A DNA stretch of 64,000 bases from UBA7803 sp041686955 (GTDB taxonomy: Bacteria; Pseudomonadota; Gammaproteobacteria; Pseudomonadales; Azotimanducaceae): NCBI GenBank assembly GCA_041686955.1, contig JAWLCV010000014.1:1-64000 (forward strand), given 5' to 3'. Below, piece by piece: positions 46,272 through 57,064 of the stretch (positions within the stretch are counted from its first letter, which is position 1; each line of letters begins with the position of its first letter). A program made the translations under genes and the position numbers. The notes below the pieces were generated by a model. The model did no database searches, was not told the origin of the DNA, and was given only the letters and a program-made list of their open reading frames with translations.

Positions 46272-46835
46272 TCACGCCTTCGGCAACGTCACCCCCCGCT
46301 GCCCCTGATACTTGCCGCCCCGATCCTTGTAGGTGACCTCGCAGCGCTCGTCGGACTCGAAGAACAGCATCTGGGCCACCCCCTCGTTGGCGTAGATCTT
46401 CGCCGGCAGGGTGGTGGTGTTGGAGAACTCCAGGGTGACGTGCCCTTCCCACTCGGGCTCGAGGGGGGTGACGTTGACGATGATGCCGCAGCGGGCGTAG
46501 GTGGATTTCCCCACGCACAGGGTGAGCACGTTCTCGGGGATGCGGAAGTACTCCACGGTGCTCGCCAGCGCGAAGGAGTTGGGGGGAATGATGCAGACGT
46601 CGCCGCTGACGTCGACGAAGCTGCGCTCGTCGAAGCCCTTGGGGTCCACGGTGGCGGAATTGATGTTGGTGAACACCTTGAACTCGGACGAGCAGCGCAC
46701 GTCGTAGCCGTAGCTCGAGGTGCCGTAGGAGATCACCCGCTCGCCGCCTACGTAGCGAACCTGCTGCTCCTCGAACGGCTCGATCATGCCACGGGCCGCC
46801 ATCTCCCGGATCCACCGGTCGGACTTGATGGTCAT
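46272..46835 (-). CDS. dcd: dCTP deaminase
   Basis: 187 residues. [41 protein letters not shown] with the catalytic glutamate, and [13 protein letters not shown] are conserved. It deaminates dCTP to dUTP for dTMP synthesis. It follows mrp on the minus strand by 27 nt, and the mrp-dcd pair is common in gammaproteobacteria. Confidence 0.97.
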   Translation of the reverse strand: MTIKSDRWIREMAARGMIEPFEEQQVRYVGGERVISYGTSSYGYDVRCSSEFKVFTNINSATVDPKGFDERSFVDVSGDVCIIPPNSFALASTVEYFRIPENVLTLCVGKSTYARCGIIVNVTPLEPEWEGHVTLEFSNTTTLPAKIYANEGVAQMLFFESDERCEVTYKDRGGKYQGQRGVTLPKA

Positions 46836-46862
46836 AGTCAGGCTTCCAGATACAAGAGAACG

Positions 46863-47903
46863 TCAGTCGTCGGACATGGAGATCTCGACGGTGCCGGCGC
46901 TGGCCGCGGGGCCGTTCAGCCGCCACAGCTCCGCCGCCATGTGGCGCGCCGCATCGCGGTACAGCGCGGCGATGTCGCCCTCCGGGTCCCGGGCCACCGT
47001 CGGGGTGCCGCCGTCCGCCTGCTCGCGGATCTCCATGGTCAGGGGCAGCCGGCCGAGCAGCGGCGTGGCGAACTCCGCGGCGATGCGCTCGCCGCCGCCG
47101 CTGCCGAAGACGGCGCTCTCGTGCCCGCACTCGGGGCAACGGAACGCCGACATGTTCTCGATGACGCCGAGCACCGGAATGTCCACCTTGCGGAACATCT
47201 CGATGCCCTTCTTCGCGTCGATGAGGGCGATGTCCTGGGGCGTGGTGACGATCACGGCCCCGGCCACGGGCACCCGCTGGGAGAGGGTGAGCTGGATGTC
47301 GCCGGTGCCCGGCGGCATGTCGACGATGAGGTAGTCGAGGTCGTCCCACAGGGTCTGGCCGAGAAGCTGCTGCAGGGCGCCGGAGACCATGGGCCCCCGC
47401 CACACCATGGGCGTGCTCTCGGTGACGAGAAAGCTCATGGACATGGCCTGAATGCCGTGGGCCTTGATGGGCACGAAGAATTTCTCGTCCTTCACCTGGG
47501 GCCGGCGCCCCGCCGGCACGCCGAGCATCATGCCCTGGCTCGGGCCGTAGATGTCCGCGTCCAGCAGGCCCACCCGGGCGCCCTCGCGATCGAGGGCCAG
47601 CGCCAGGTTCACCGCGGTGGTGGACTTGCCCACGCCGCCCTTGCCCGACGCCACCGCGATGATGTGCTTGATGCGGCCGGGTGTGCCGGGGGTGCTCCGC
47701 CCCTCCGGAGGCCGGAACTCCAGATCCAGATCGATGTGGTCGGTGCCGAGGAAGGCGGCGAGCCGCTCCGCCAGCGCCGCGCGCATCCCCGCGGCCGGAT
47801 ACCCGAGCGTCACCGCCACCCGGTTGCCGTCCACCCGAACCCGGGCGCCCAGGTCCTGCCAGGGCACGTCGAGGTACGGGTCGGGGAACTGTTCGATCCT
47901 CAT
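46863..47903 (-). CDS. mrp: Iron-sulfur cluster carrier ATPase Mrp/ApbC
   Basis: 346 residues. A small N-terminal DUF59-like part precedes the deviant Walker A of ParA-type ATPases, [31 protein letters not shown] and [16 protein letters not shown]. Two cysteines in [10 protein letters not shown] are the CxxC that holds a transferable Fe-S cluster. The ATG at 47903 lies 50 nt after a consensus -10. Divergent from metG. Confidence 0.95.
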   Translation of the reverse strand: MRIEQFPDPYLDVPWQDLGARVRVDGNRVAVTLGYPAAGMRAALAERLAAFLGTDHIDLDLEFRPPEGRSTPGTPGRIKHIIAVASGKGGVGKSTTAVNLALALDREGARVGLLDADIYGPSQGMMLGVPAGRRPQVKDEKFFVPIKAHGIQAMSMSFLVTESTPMVWRGPMVSGALQQLLGQTLWDDLDYLIVDMPPGTGDIQLTLSQRVPVAGAVIVTTPQDIALIDAKKGIEMFRKVDIPVLGVIENMSAFRCPECGHESAVFGSGGGERIAAEFATPLLGRLPLTMEIREQADGGTPTVARDPEGDIAALYRDAARHMAAELWRLNGPAASAGTVEISMSDD

Positions 47904-47959
47904 CTTTCTCCTGCTCGGGGCGCGGCCGGCAACGCCGGTGGGATGGGCGAAAACCGCGC

Positions 47960-47984
47960 ATTATAGGCGAGTTCCCGGTATAGT
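47960..47984. promoter_or_regulatory. Divergent mrp and metG promoters
   Basis: On the minus strand TATAAT reads 47965-47960, about 57 nt before the mrp ATG. On the plus strand TATAGT is at 47979-47984, about 86 nt before the metG ATG. The two -10 boxes are only 13 bp apart, so the transcription units compete for the same DNA. I see no good -35 for either. Confidence 0.55.
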
Positions 47985-48069
47985 CGCGCTTTTCCCGGTA
48001 CCTGGCAAACCGCGGGGCGATCGCCTGTCTTTCCCGACCGGCGGAGCGTGCCCGCCCAAGACACGAGCC

Positions 48070-50097
48070 ATGACACGTCGCATTCTGGTAACCAGCGCGC
48101 TGCCCAACGCCAACGGCGCCATTCACCTCGGCCACCTGCTGGAGCACATCCAGACGGACATCTGGGTGCGGTTCCAGCGCATGCGCGGCCACCCGGTGGT
48201 GTACGTGTGCGCGGACGACACCCACGGCACCGCCACCATGCTCAAGGCCGAGCAGGAAGGGGTGGAACCGGAGGCGCTCATCGAGCGGATCCGCCAGGAA
48301 CACGCCCGGGATTTTCAGGGCTTCCTGGTGGGCCACGACAACTACTACTCCACCCACTCGGAGGAGAACCGCTACTACTCGGAGCTCATCTACGAGCGGC
48401 TGAAGGACGCGGGGCTCATCTTCACCCGTCAGGTGACCCAGCTCTACGATCCGGAGCGGCGCATGTTTCTCGCCGACCGCTTCGTCAAGGGCACCTGTCC
48501 CCGCTGCAAAGCCCCGGATCAGTACGGCGACAACTGCGAGGTCTGCGGCGCCACCTACGACGCCACCGAGCTCGGCGAGCCCCGCTCGCTGATCTCCGGA
48601 GCCACGCCGGTGCTCCGTGAGTCGGAGCACTACTTCTTCGACCTGCCGAAATACGCCGACTTCCTGCGCGAGTGGCTGAGGAGCGGCCACGTGCAGCCGG
48701 AGGTGGCGAACAAGCTGCAGGAATGGCTGGATGCGGGCCTGAAGCCCTGGGACATCTCCCGGGACTCACCCTACTTCGGCTTCCTGATCCCGGGCACCGA
48801 GGACAAGTACTTCTATGTCTGGATGGACGCGCCCATCGGCTATCTGGCGAGCTTCCGCAACTACGCCGACGCCCGCAACGACGTAGCCTTCGACGACTAC
48901 TGGCGGCCCGACAGCGACGCCGAGGTACACCACTTCATCGGCAAGGACATCGTCAACTTCCACGCCCTGTTCTGGCCGTCGGTGCTGGACGGCGCCGGCT
49001 TCCGCACGCCGACCCGCATCCACACCCACGGCTTCGTCACCGTGGACGGCACCAAGATGTCCAAGTCCCGGGGCACCTTCATCAACGCCGCCACGTATCT
49101 CGCGCACCTCGAGCCCGAGTACCTGCGCTACTACTTCGCCGCCAAGCTGAACGGCACGGTGGACGACATCGACATCAACCTGAGCGACTTCGTCAGCCGG
49201 GTGAACTCCGACCTCGTCGGCAAGGTGGTGAACATCGCCAGCCGCTGTGCCGGCTTCATCACCAAGCACTTCGACGGCCGCCTGGCGGCGGAGCTCGACG
49301 AGCCCGAGCTGTGGCAGCGCTGCGTCGCCGCCGCGGACGATATCGCCGAGCACTACGAGAAGGGCGACACCGCCCGGGCGGTGCGCGAGGTCACCGCGCT
49401 GGCGGACCAGGCGAACCAGTACATCGCCGCGCACGCGCCGTGGACGCTCATCAAGGAGCCAGGTCAGGAGGCCCGGGTGCAGGCCATCTGCAGTCAGGGC
49501 ATCGAGGTGTTCCGGGTGCTGATGATCTACCTGAAGCCCATCCTGCCCCAGCTCGCCGCCGACGCCGAGAAGTTCCTGCAGGTGGAGCCGCTCTCCTGGC
49601 AGGATCTCGCGGCGCCGTTGCTGAATCACCGCATCGCCCCGTTCAAGGCGCTGTTCGCCCGCATGGAGAAGGAGGCCGTGGACCGCATGGTGGAGGATTC
49701 CCGAGAGCCCGCCGCCGAGCCGGCGGCGAAGACCGGCGCCGAGCCCGCGGCAGCAACCGCGGCGGCTCAGCCGACCATCAGCATCGACGATTTCGCCAAG
49801 GTCGAGCTCAAGGTGGCCCGGGTGAGCGCGGCCGAGGCCGTGGAGGGCGCCGACAAGCTGCTGCGCCTGGAGCTCGATCTCGGCGGCGAGCAGCGTCAGG
49901 TGTTCGCCGGCATCAAGTCCGCCTACGCGCCGGAAGACCTGGTGGGCCGGCTGGTGGTGGTGGTGGCGAACCTGGCTCCCCGTACCATGCGCTTCGGCGT
50001 TTCCGAAGGCATGGTGCTGGCCGCCGGACCCGGCGGCAAGGAGGTATTCCTGCTCAGCCCGGACAGCGGCGCGGAACCGGGCATGATCGTGCGCTGA
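48070..50097 (+). CDS. metG: Methionine--tRNA ligase
   Basis: 675 residues. HIGH motif in [14 protein letters not shown], zinc knuckle [23 protein letters not shown] in [13 protein letters not shown], then a C-terminal EMAP/tRNA-binding domain ([41 protein letters not shown]) after a Ala/Pro/Glu-rich linker. This is the dimeric two-cysteine-pair E. coli type. The rnf operon starts 6 nt after its stop. Confidence 0.97.
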   Translation: MTRRILVTSALPNANGAIHLGHLLEHIQTDIWVRFQRMRGHPVVYVCADDTHGTATMLKAEQEGVEPEALIERIRQEHARDFQGFLVGHDNYYSTHSEENRYYSELIYERLKDAGLIFTRQVTQLYDPERRMFLADRFVKGTCPRCKAPDQYGDNCEVCGATYDATELGEPRSLISGATPVLRESEHYFFDLPKYADFLREWLRSGHVQPEVANKLQEWLDAGLKPWDISRDSPYFGFLIPGTEDKYFYVWMDAPIGYLASFRNYADARNDVAFDDYWRPDSDAEVHHFIGKDIVNFHALFWPSVLDGAGFRTPTRIHTHGFVTVDGTKMSKSRGTFINAATYLAHLEPEYLRYYFAAKLNGTVDDIDINLSDFVSRVNSDLVGKVVNIASRCAGFITKHFDGRLAAELDEPELWQRCVAAADDIAEHYEKGDTARAVREVTALADQANQYIAAHAPWTLIKEPGQEARVQAICSQGIEVFRVLMIYLKPILPQLAADAEKFLQVEPLSWQDLAAPLLNHRIAPFKALFARMEKEAVDRMVEDSREPAAEPAAKTGAEPAAATAAAQPTISIDDFAKVELKVARVSAAEAVEGADKLLRLELDLGGEQRQVFAGIKSAYAPEDLVGRLVVVVANLAPRTMRFGVSEGMVLAAGPGGKEVFLLSPDSGAEPGMIVR

Positions 50098-50103
50098 ACC
50101 GTC

Positions 50104-50682
50104 ATGGGCGAGCTGGGACTGATCCTCGTCGGGGCGGCGCTGGTGAACAATTTCGTCCTGGTGCAGTTCCTCGGGCTCTGTCCGTTCATGGGCGTCACCC
50201 GCCAGTACCAGCCGGCGTTGGCCATGGGACTCGCCACCGCCTTCGTGCTCACCGTGTCGGCGGCCCTGTCACACGTGCTCTATCGCTGGGTGCTGGTGCC
50301 GCTGGACCTCACGTTCCTGCGCATCGTGGTGTTCATCGTGGTGATCGCCAGCGTCGTGCAGCTCACGGAGCGGGTTCTCCGCGCCGGCCATCCCCTGCTC
50401 TACGAGGTGCTGGGGCTCTACCTGCCGCTGATCACCTCCAACTGCGCCGTGCTGGCGGTGGCGCTCCTGGCGGTGGGTCAGGAGCTCGGCTTCGTGGAGA
50501 CCGTGGTCTACGGGCTGGGCGCGGCAGCCGGCTTCAGCCTGGTGATGGTGCTGTTCGCCGCGCTGCGGGAACGCCTGCAGCACGCCCCCGTGCCGGCGCC
50601 TTTCCGCGGGGTGCCCGTGGCGCTGATCACCGCCGGCATCCTCTCTCTCGGCTTCATGGGTTTCGCGGGGCTCGCCGACTGA
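50104..50682 (+). CDS. rnfA: Rnf/Rsx electron transport complex subunit A
   Basis: 192 residues with six membrane helices, opening [23 protein letters not shown] with the conserved [10 protein letters not shown] signature and cysteine. [16 protein letters not shown] carries the second cysteine; the two in RnfA and RnfE are thought to hold a membrane [2Fe-2S] centre. Part of the ion-translocating or SoxR-reducing complex. It starts 6 nt after metG and its stop overlaps the rnfB ATG as TGATG. Confidence 0.96.
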   Translation: MGELGLILVGAALVNNFVLVQFLGLCPFMGVTRQYQPALAMGLATAFVLTVSAALSHVLYRWVLVPLDLTFLRIVVFIVVIASVVQLTERVLRAGHPLLYEVLGLYLPLITSNCAVLAVALLAVGQELGFVETVVYGLGAAAGFSLVMVLFAALRERLQHAPVPAPFRGVPVALITAGILSLGFMGFAGLAD

Positions 50683-51593
50683 TGGCGGAGGCGTTGACCC
50701 TCGTCGGCGTGCTCTCCGCCCTCGGCGGCGCGGTGGCGGCGGCACTGGCCTGGGCGGACCGGCGCCTGGTGGCGGACGATACCGGCGTGGTGGACGCCAT
50801 CGACGCCCTCCTGCCCCAGACCCAGTGCGCCCAGTGCGGCTATCCCGGGTGCCGCCCCTACGCCGAGGCCGTGGCCCGGGGCGAGGCGCTGAACCTCTGC
50901 CCGCCGGGGGGGCCGGAGACCCAGCAGGCGTTGGCGCGGCTGCTGGACCGGGAGCCCGGGCCGCCGCCGGCGGAGCCCCCCGCCCAGGTGGCGCGCATCG
51001 ACGAGTCCGCCTGCATCGGCTGCTTCCGCTGCGTGGAAGCCTGTCCCGTGGATGCCATCGTCGGCGCGCCCCAGCTCATGCACACGGTGCTGACGGAAGG
51101 CTGCACCGGTTGCGAGCTGTGCCTGCCGCCCTGCCCCATGGACTGCATCGATCTGCTCCCGGTGGCCGAGCCGCTCCGCCCGCGGCCGGCGCGCATCCTG
51201 GCGCGGCGCCGCAGCCGCGAGCCGGAGGCACCGGAGCTGCCGTGCATCCGCTGCGGCGCCTGCGTGGACGCCTGTCCGGAGGATCTGCTGCCTCAGGAAC
51301 TGCACTGGTACTGCCGGGATGGGGCCTGGGACGCGGCGGCAGAACGGGGCCTGGACCGCTGCATCGAGTGCGGACGCTGCAATCAGGTGTGTCCGAGCAA
51401 CATCGACCTGCTCCGCGGCTTCACGCGGGGCCGCCAGGCTCTGGCCGACCAGGCTCGGGCGGCCCGGGAGGCGGAAGCGGCCCGGGAGCGCCACGAACGG
51501 CATCTGGCCCGGCAGGCCGCCCGGGCCGAGGCCTGGGAGGCCCGCCGGCGACAGCGGCTGGAAGACGGCCGGCAGCGTCCATGGCTGCGCTGA
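50682..51593 (+). CDS. rnfB: RnfB fused to the iron-sulfur C-terminus of RnfC
   Basis: 303 residues (E. coli RsxB 192). Residues 1-170 are a normal RnfB: membrane anchor, the cluster motif PQTQCAQCGYPGCRPYAEAV, and two ferredoxin motifs (CIGCFRCVEACPVDAIVG; CTGCELCLPPCPMDC). Residues 190-303 match RnfC: PCIRCGACVDACPEDLLPQ, then CIECGRCNQVCPSNIDLL and a charged Glu/Ala/Arg helix (AAREAEAARERHERHLA). The N-terminal NADH/FMN and SLBB part of RnfC, normally about 350 residues, is missing, and rnfD follows directly. The join (PLRPRPARILARRRSREPE) is in frame and without a stop. Either the complex uses another electron donor or the missing part is encoded elsewhere. Confidence 0.93.
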   Translation: MAEALTLVGVLSALGGAVAAALAWADRRLVADDTGVVDAIDALLPQTQCAQCGYPGCRPYAEAVARGEALNLCPPGGPETQQALARLLDREPGPPPAEPPAQVARIDESACIGCFRCVEACPVDAIVGAPQLMHTVLTEGCTGCELCLPPCPMDCIDLLPVAEPLRPRPARILARRRSREPEAPELPCIRCGACVDACPEDLLPQELHWYCRDGAWDAAAERGLDRCIECGRCNQVCPSNIDLLRGFTRGRQALADQARAAREAEAARERHERHLARQAARAEAWEARRRQRLEDGRQRPWLR

Positions 51594-52486
51594 GCACCCA
51601 GCGGGTGATGGCCACGGTGCTGGTGGCCCTGCTCCCGGGCACCCTGGCGCTTTGCGAGGTAGTCTCGTGGGCCTATCTGCCCCGGCTCGCCTTCGCCGGC
51701 GTCCTGGGGCTCGCCGTGGAAGCCGCCGCATTGGCGCTGCAGGGACGGCCGCTGCGCCCCGCCCTGGAGGACGGCAGCACCCTGGTGACCTGCGCCCTGC
51801 TCACCCTGGCGATGCCGCCCGGCACCAGCCTCGCCGTGCTGGCCGCGGCCGTAGCCGCCGCCGTGGGTCTCGGCAAGCACGTCTACGGCGGGCTCGGCGC
51901 CAACCCCTTCAACCCGGCGGTGGTGGGCTACGCCGTGGCCCTGGTGTCGTTTCCGGCGGCCATGGCGCACTGGCCGGCGCCCCTGGACGGCGTCACCGCC
52001 GCCACCGCGCTGACCACCTTCCGCCACCGCGAGGGTCAGACGGTGGCGGAGATCTGGTCGACGGAGAACGGTTTCGGCACCCTGGGCGGCTACGGCTGGG
52101 AATGGATCAACGCCGCCTTTCTGCTGGGCGGCGTGCTGCTCATCGCCCGAGGCATCGTGGCGTGGCGGGTGCCGGCGGCGCTGCTCGGCACCCTGGGCGC
52201 GCTGGCGCTCCTCGGCTACGATGCCGGCAGCTCGCGGAGCTTCGGCTCGCCGCTGTTCCACTACTTCTCCGGCGGCACCCTGCTCGCCGCCTTCTTCTTC
52301 GCCACGGATCCGGTGACCCATCCGGCGACGCCGCGGGGCCAGCTCGTGTACGGCGGCCTCATCGCCGCGGTCGCCTACCTGGTGCGCAGCTTCGGCAACT
52401 ATCCCGACGGGCTGGCATTCGGGATTCTGCTGGCCAATGCCGCCACGCCCTACCTGGACCGCCGGCTGGTGGCGACCCATGGCTGA
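51581..52486 (+). CDS. rnfD: Rnf/Rsx electron transport complex subunit D
   Basis: 301 residues with nine or so membrane helices. KHVYGGLGANPFNPAVVGY is conserved, and the covalent-flavin threonine should be in DGVTAATALTTFRH. HYFSGGTLLAAFFFATDPVTHPATPRG is also family-like. The ATG at 51581 overlaps the end of the rnfB fusion by 13 nt; a second ATG at 51608 would start at MATVLVALLPG. The protein carries FMN on the periplasm-facing side. Confidence 0.93.
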   Translation: MAALSTQRVMATVLVALLPGTLALCEVVSWAYLPRLAFAGVLGLAVEAAALALQGRPLRPALEDGSTLVTCALLTLAMPPGTSLAVLAAAVAAAVGLGKHVYGGLGANPFNPAVVGYAVALVSFPAAMAHWPAPLDGVTAATALTTFRHREGQTVAEIWSTENGFGTLGGYGWEWINAAFLLGGVLLIARGIVAWRVPAALLGTLGALALLGYDAGSSRSFGSPLFHYFSGGTLLAAFFFATDPVTHPATPRGQLVYGGLIAAVAYLVRSFGNYPDGLAFGILLANAATPYLDRRLVATHG

Positions 52487-52994
52487 GAGCGTCCGTGCCA
52501 TCGTTCTCTTTCTGCTGCTGGTGACCGCCTGCGCCGGCCTGATCGCCGCCACCGCCAGCCTCACCCGGGAGCGCATCGAGGCGAACCGCCAGCGCCAGTT
52601 TCTCGCCATGGTCAGCGAGCTGACGGGAAACCCCGCCCCGGACACCGTGCGCTGGCACGGCGACGTCGCTCACCTCTGCGACGGCACCATGCTGCTGCGC
52701 GGCTCCGTCTCCGGCTACGGGGGTCCCATCCGCTGGCTGGCCGCCGCCGCGGACGGGCCCCACCCGATGCTGACCGGAGTGCGGATCACCGCCCACCAGG
52801 AGACGCCGGGCATCGCCGACTTTCTGAACCAGCCCCGATCCGGGTGGCTGGCGCGGCTCCGGGGACGCGACGCCCGGGGCATCGAGGCGCTCGACGGCGT
52901 GAGCGGCGCCACCATCACAAGCCGGGCCCTGCGGCGCAGCCTGGCCGCCGCGCTGCGCCGCCCGGAGCTCACCGGCTCGGAGTGCCCGTCGTGA
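52479..52994 (+). CDS. rnfG: Rnf/Rsx electron transport complex subunit G
   Basis: 171 residues from ATG at 52479, overlapping the rnfD stop by 8 nt. A membrane anchor (AIVLFLLLVTACAGLIAATA) precedes a periplasmic FMN-binding domain. The covalent FMN site is the threonine of DGVSGATITSRAL. RnfG is shorter than E. coli RsxG (206) but has the same order of elements (HQETPGIADF then the SGAT motif). Confidence 0.93.
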   Translation: MAESVRAIVLFLLLVTACAGLIAATASLTRERIEANRQRQFLAMVSELTGNPAPDTVRWHGDVAHLCDGTMLLRGSVSGYGGPIRWLAAAADGPHPMLTGVRITAHQETPGIADFLNQPRSGWLARLRGRDARGIEALDGVSGATITSRALRRSLAAALRRPELTGSECPS

Positions 52995-53635
52995 GCCGGG
53001 CCGGTCTCGCCGCAACCTTCACCGCCGGCGTCACCACGCGCAATCCCGCGTGGGGACAACTGCTGGGACTGTGCCCGCTGCTCGCCGTGAGCACCACCAC
53101 CGCCCATGCGCTCGCCCTGGCCCTGGCCAGCGCCGGCGTACTGGTGGGCTCCAACGTCAGCATCGCCGCGGTGCGGCGCTGGATTCCGCACTTCGTCCGC
53201 CTGCCCGCCTTCGTGCTGGTGGTCGCAACCTTCACCACCTGCGCCGTGCTGCTGCTCGAGGCGTACGCCTACGAGGTGTACCTGCGCATCGCGCTGTTCG
53301 TGCAGATCATCGTCACCAACTGCATGATTCTGGCGCGGGCGGAAACCTTCGCCAGCCGCCAGCCGGTGCTGCCGTCGTTGCTCGACGCGCTCGGCACCGC
53401 CAGCGGCTTCGCCATCGCCCTGGTCAGCCTCGGCATGGTGCGCGAGGCCGTGGGGCATGGCACCCTGTTCGCCGGGATGGATGCGCTGCTCGGCCCCGCT
53501 GCCCGGGACTGGGAGCTGACCCTGCCCGGAGACCTTCCGGGCTTTCTGCTCGCCACCCTGCCGCCGGGGGCGTTCATCGTGGCGGGCCTCATGCTGGCCG
53601 CCGGCAATGCCATCAGAACGAGAAAACGAACATGA
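52991..53635 (+). CDS. rnfE: Rnf/Rsx electron transport complex subunit E
   Basis: 214 residues from GTG at 52991 (an in-frame GTG at 52982 is also possible), overlapping the rnfG stop as GTGA. Six membrane helices; NPAWGQLLGLCPLLAVSTT and VQIIVTNCMILARAE carry the cysteines that mirror those of RnfA. It ends in RKRT and overlaps nth as ATGA. Confidence 0.94.
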   Translation: MSRAGLAATFTAGVTTRNPAWGQLLGLCPLLAVSTTTAHALALALASAGVLVGSNVSIAAVRRWIPHFVRLPAFVLVVATFTTCAVLLLEAYAYEVYLRIALFVQIIVTNCMILARAETFASRQPVLPSLLDALGTASGFAIALVSLGMVREAVGHGTLFAGMDALLGPAARDWELTLPGDLPGFLLATLPPGAFIVAGLMLAAGNAIRTRKRT

Positions 53636-54267
53636 ACGACGAGACGCGCCGCCAGATCTTCGAGCGTCTGCAGGCCGCCAATCCCAAGCCCACCACGGAG
53701 CTCCGGTACACCACCCCCTTCGAGCTGCTGGTGGCCGTGATGCTCTCGGCCCAGGCCACCGACGTGAGCGTGAACAAGGCCACCGAAGCCCTGTTCGCCC
53801 GGGCCGACACGCCCCAGGCCATGCTCGAGCTCGGCGTCGACGGGCTGAAGCGCTACATCCAGAGCATCGGCCTGTTCAACACCAAGGCAGCCAACGTCAT
53901 CCGCACCTGCGAGATACTGGTGGAGTGTCACGGCGGCCGGGTTCCCGAGAGCCGGGAAGCCCTGGAGGCCCTGCCCGGCGTCGGCCGCAAGACCGCCAAC
54001 GTGGTGCTGAACACCGCGTTCGGCCATCCCACCATCGCCGTGGACACCCACATCTTCCGGGTCTGCAACCGCACGGGGCTCGCCCCCGGAAAGACGGTGC
54101 AGAAAGTGGAAGCAGAGCTCGAGCGGGTGGTGCCGGACGAATACAAGCACGACGCCCACCACTGGCTGATCCTGCACGGGCGCTACGTGTGCCTGGCGCG
54201 AAAGCCCCGGTGCGGGGCGTGCCTGATCGAGGACCTCTGCGAGTACCCGGACAAGACGGAGAGCTGA
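53632..54267 (+). CDS. nth: Endonuclease III
   Basis: 211 residues. Helix-hairpin-helix LPGVGRKTANVVLNTAFG carries the catalytic lysine, the essential aspartate is in VDTHIFRVCNRTG, and the C-terminal [4Fe-4S] motif C-x6-C-x2-C-x5-C is CLARKPRCGACLIEDLC. It removes oxidised pyrimidines from DNA. nth at the end of the rnf operon is the usual gammaproteobacterial order. Convergent with murI, 10 nt apart. Confidence 0.97.
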   Translation: MNDETRRQIFERLQAANPKPTTELRYTTPFELLVAVMLSAQATDVSVNKATEALFARADTPQAMLELGVDGLKRYIQSIGLFNTKAANVIRTCEILVECHGGRVPESREALEALPGVGRKTANVVLNTAFGHPTIAVDTHIFRVCNRTGLAPGKTVQKVEAELERVVPDEYKHDAHHWLILHGRYVCLARKPRCGACLIEDLCEYPDKTES

Positions 54268-54277
54268 CCGGCGTCTC

Positions 54278-55123
54278 CTAGAGGTCCACCAGCTCCACCT
54301 CATCCACCGGGTGGCCCAGGAAGTACTGCCCAACGCGGCGAAACCGCTCCCGCCCGTCGGTGGCGAGCAGGGTGATCCCCGGCGCCCGCCGGCCCGAGGC
54401 GGAGGGCACGCGTCCGGCGGCAAGCTCGGCGGCCACCGCCCGGGCGGTGGTGGCGGCGGAGTCCACCACGGTCACCGGAACGTCGCAGCGAGCCAGCAGC
54501 CGCTCGAGAACCGGCTCGAACACCGGGAAATGGGTGCACCCCAGAAGCAGGGTGGCGCCCCCGGGCGCCCGTGACGGCGCGAGCAGGCCGCGCAGGTACT
54601 CCTCGAGGGCGAGCTCCACCAGCGGGCCGGCATGGCGGCCCTCTTCCGCCAGGGTGACCAGCAGCGGGCACGGCCGCGCCCGGACCTCCATGCGGGGCTG
54701 CAGGCGCAGCAGGGCGCGCTGATAGGCGCCACCCCGAACCGTGCTTTCCGTGGCGAGGACGGCCACCCGGCCGGCGCCGGCCGCGGCCGCGGCAGCGGCC
54801 CCGGGCTCGACCACGCCGAACACGGGCAATGGCGCGTAGCGGCTCTGCAAGGCGTCGAGGGCGACCGCCGATGCGGTGTTGCACGCCACCACCAGGGCCT
54901 TCGCGCCCCGCTCCACGAGAATGCGCGCCGCCTGCACCGCGTAACGCTGCACCGTGGCGGGACTCTTGGTGCCGTAGGGAAGCCGGGCGGTGTCGCCGAG
55001 ATAGAGGAACGCCTCGTCCGGCAGCGCCGAGCGCAGCGCGCGCAGCACGGTGAGGCCGCCCATGCCGGAGTCGAACACGCCGATGGGAGCGCCGCCGTCC
55101 CGCGGCTGGCTGGCGCCGCTCAC
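54278..55123 (-). CDS. murI: Glutamate racemase
   Basis: 281 residues from GTG at 55123. The two catalytic cysteines are in ALVVACNTASAVALD and TLLLGCTHFPVFEP; IGVFDSGMGGLTVLRAL and LGDTARLPYGTKS complete the active site. It supplies D-glutamate for peptidoglycan. It begins 4 nt after the zinc-ribbon gene stop on the same strand and is probably cotranscribed with it. Confidence 0.96.
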   Translation of the reverse strand: MSGASQPRDGGAPIGVFDSGMGGLTVLRALRSALPDEAFLYLGDTARLPYGTKSPATVQRYAVQAARILVERGAKALVVACNTASAVALDALQSRYAPLPVFGVVEPGAAAAAAAGAGRVAVLATESTVRGGAYQRALLRLQPRMEVRARPCPLLVTLAEEGRHAGPLVELALEEYLRGLLAPSRAPGGATLLLGCTHFPVFEPVLERLLARCDVPVTVVDSAATTARAVAAELAAGRVPSASGRRAPGITLLATDGRERFRRVGQYFLGHPVDEVELVDL

Positions 55124-55127
55124 CGCG

Positions 55128-55715
55128 TCAGGAGCGGCGGAAGAGATCGCGGACGAAGCTGCTGCGCTTTCGCGACGACGGACGCTGCTCGGCGATCACC
55201 GGCGGCGGCTTGGGCGCGGCGGGCTTGGCGCTCTCAGGGGCTGCGCCTTCCCGGCGGGTCCGCAGCTCGCGGATCTTCTTCTCGATGAGCAGGTCTTCCT
55301 TGCGCTTCTGCGCCATGGCGGCGGCGATGTCCACCCCGCAGCGGGCGCAATGGCTCGACTCGAGCTGCAGGTGGCCGCAACGCGGGCACTCCACGTGGGC
55401 AGCGGTGATGTCCTTCAGGGTGTGCTCGTTCTGGCCCTCGAGGCGCAGGGCGTCCTTGTCGATCTGCGCGGCGAGGGAGCGCGGCGCACCCAGGGATTTG
55501 ATCCGGCAGATGGCCCCCAGCTCACCCAGGCGCTGCTGGAACGCCCGGGCTTCGTCCTCGTGGAGCTGACTGCGCAGCACCACCGTGCGGCCGGAAAACA
55601 GCGTTCTCGCCTTGCGGTCGTCGATGCCGAGCTCGCGGGCCAGCCTGGCCCGCACCGAATCGAGGTCGCTATTCCGATCGATCTCGCCGCTGAACAGCAC
55701 CTGATAGTCGCTCAT
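55128..55715 (-). CDS. Zinc-ribbon protein of unknown function
   Basis: 195 residues from ATG at 55715. Residues 1-75 form an alpha-beta part (YQVLFSGEIDRNSDLDSVRARLARELG, ARTLFSGRTVVLRSQLHEDEA) that I recognise only as a recurrent unnamed domain. At about 110-130 there are two CxxC pairs (CPRCGHLQL, CARCGVDI), a zinc ribbon. The C-terminus is basic and probably disordered (SSRKRSSFVRDLFRRS). It could bind nucleic acid or be a chaperone-like factor; nothing in the neighbourhood (murI, argG) decides it. Confidence 0.75.
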   Translation of the reverse strand: MSDYQVLFSGEIDRNSDLDSVRARLARELGIDDRKARTLFSGRTVVLRSQLHEDEARAFQQRLGELGAICRIKSLGAPRSLAAQIDKDALRLEGQNEHTLKDITAAHVECPRCGHLQLESSHCARCGVDIAAAMAQKRKEDLLIEKKIRELRTRREGAAPESAKPAAPKPPPVIAEQRPSSRKRSSFVRDLFRRS

Positions 55716-55745
55716 GGTCGTCCTTCGACTCTGTCGTCCTTTGGT

Positions 55746-56960
<1,215 letters not shown>

Positions 56961-57040
56961 GGAATTCCTCTCGGCCTCGCAGAATGGGGCGGCCATGGTA
57001 CAGCCGCGGAGCGCCCGCCGGTAGGGTCGGAGAAGCCATG

Positions 57041-57064
57041 GGCTATCAGCTTTCAGCGGTCGGC
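57041..57064. repeat. Heptads of the TCAGC family at the end of the motY-like gene
   Basis: CTATCAGC-TTTCAGC-GGTCGGC surround the motY-like stop codon (TGA at 57055-57053 on the minus strand). On the minus strand this is GCCGACC-GCTGAAA-GCTGATA, the same series as behind lapB, so the stop itself is formed from the repeat unit. Confidence 0.55.

Noticed and set aside
47904..48069. Riboswitch upstream of metG
   Set aside because: The 166-bp gap shows two -10 boxes but no conserved SAM or T-box elements.
48672..50681. Open frame running behind metG and rnfA and into rnfB
   Set aside because: The true rnfB start is ATG at 50682, overlapping the rnfA stop; the earlier part is a frame shadow of metG/rnfA.
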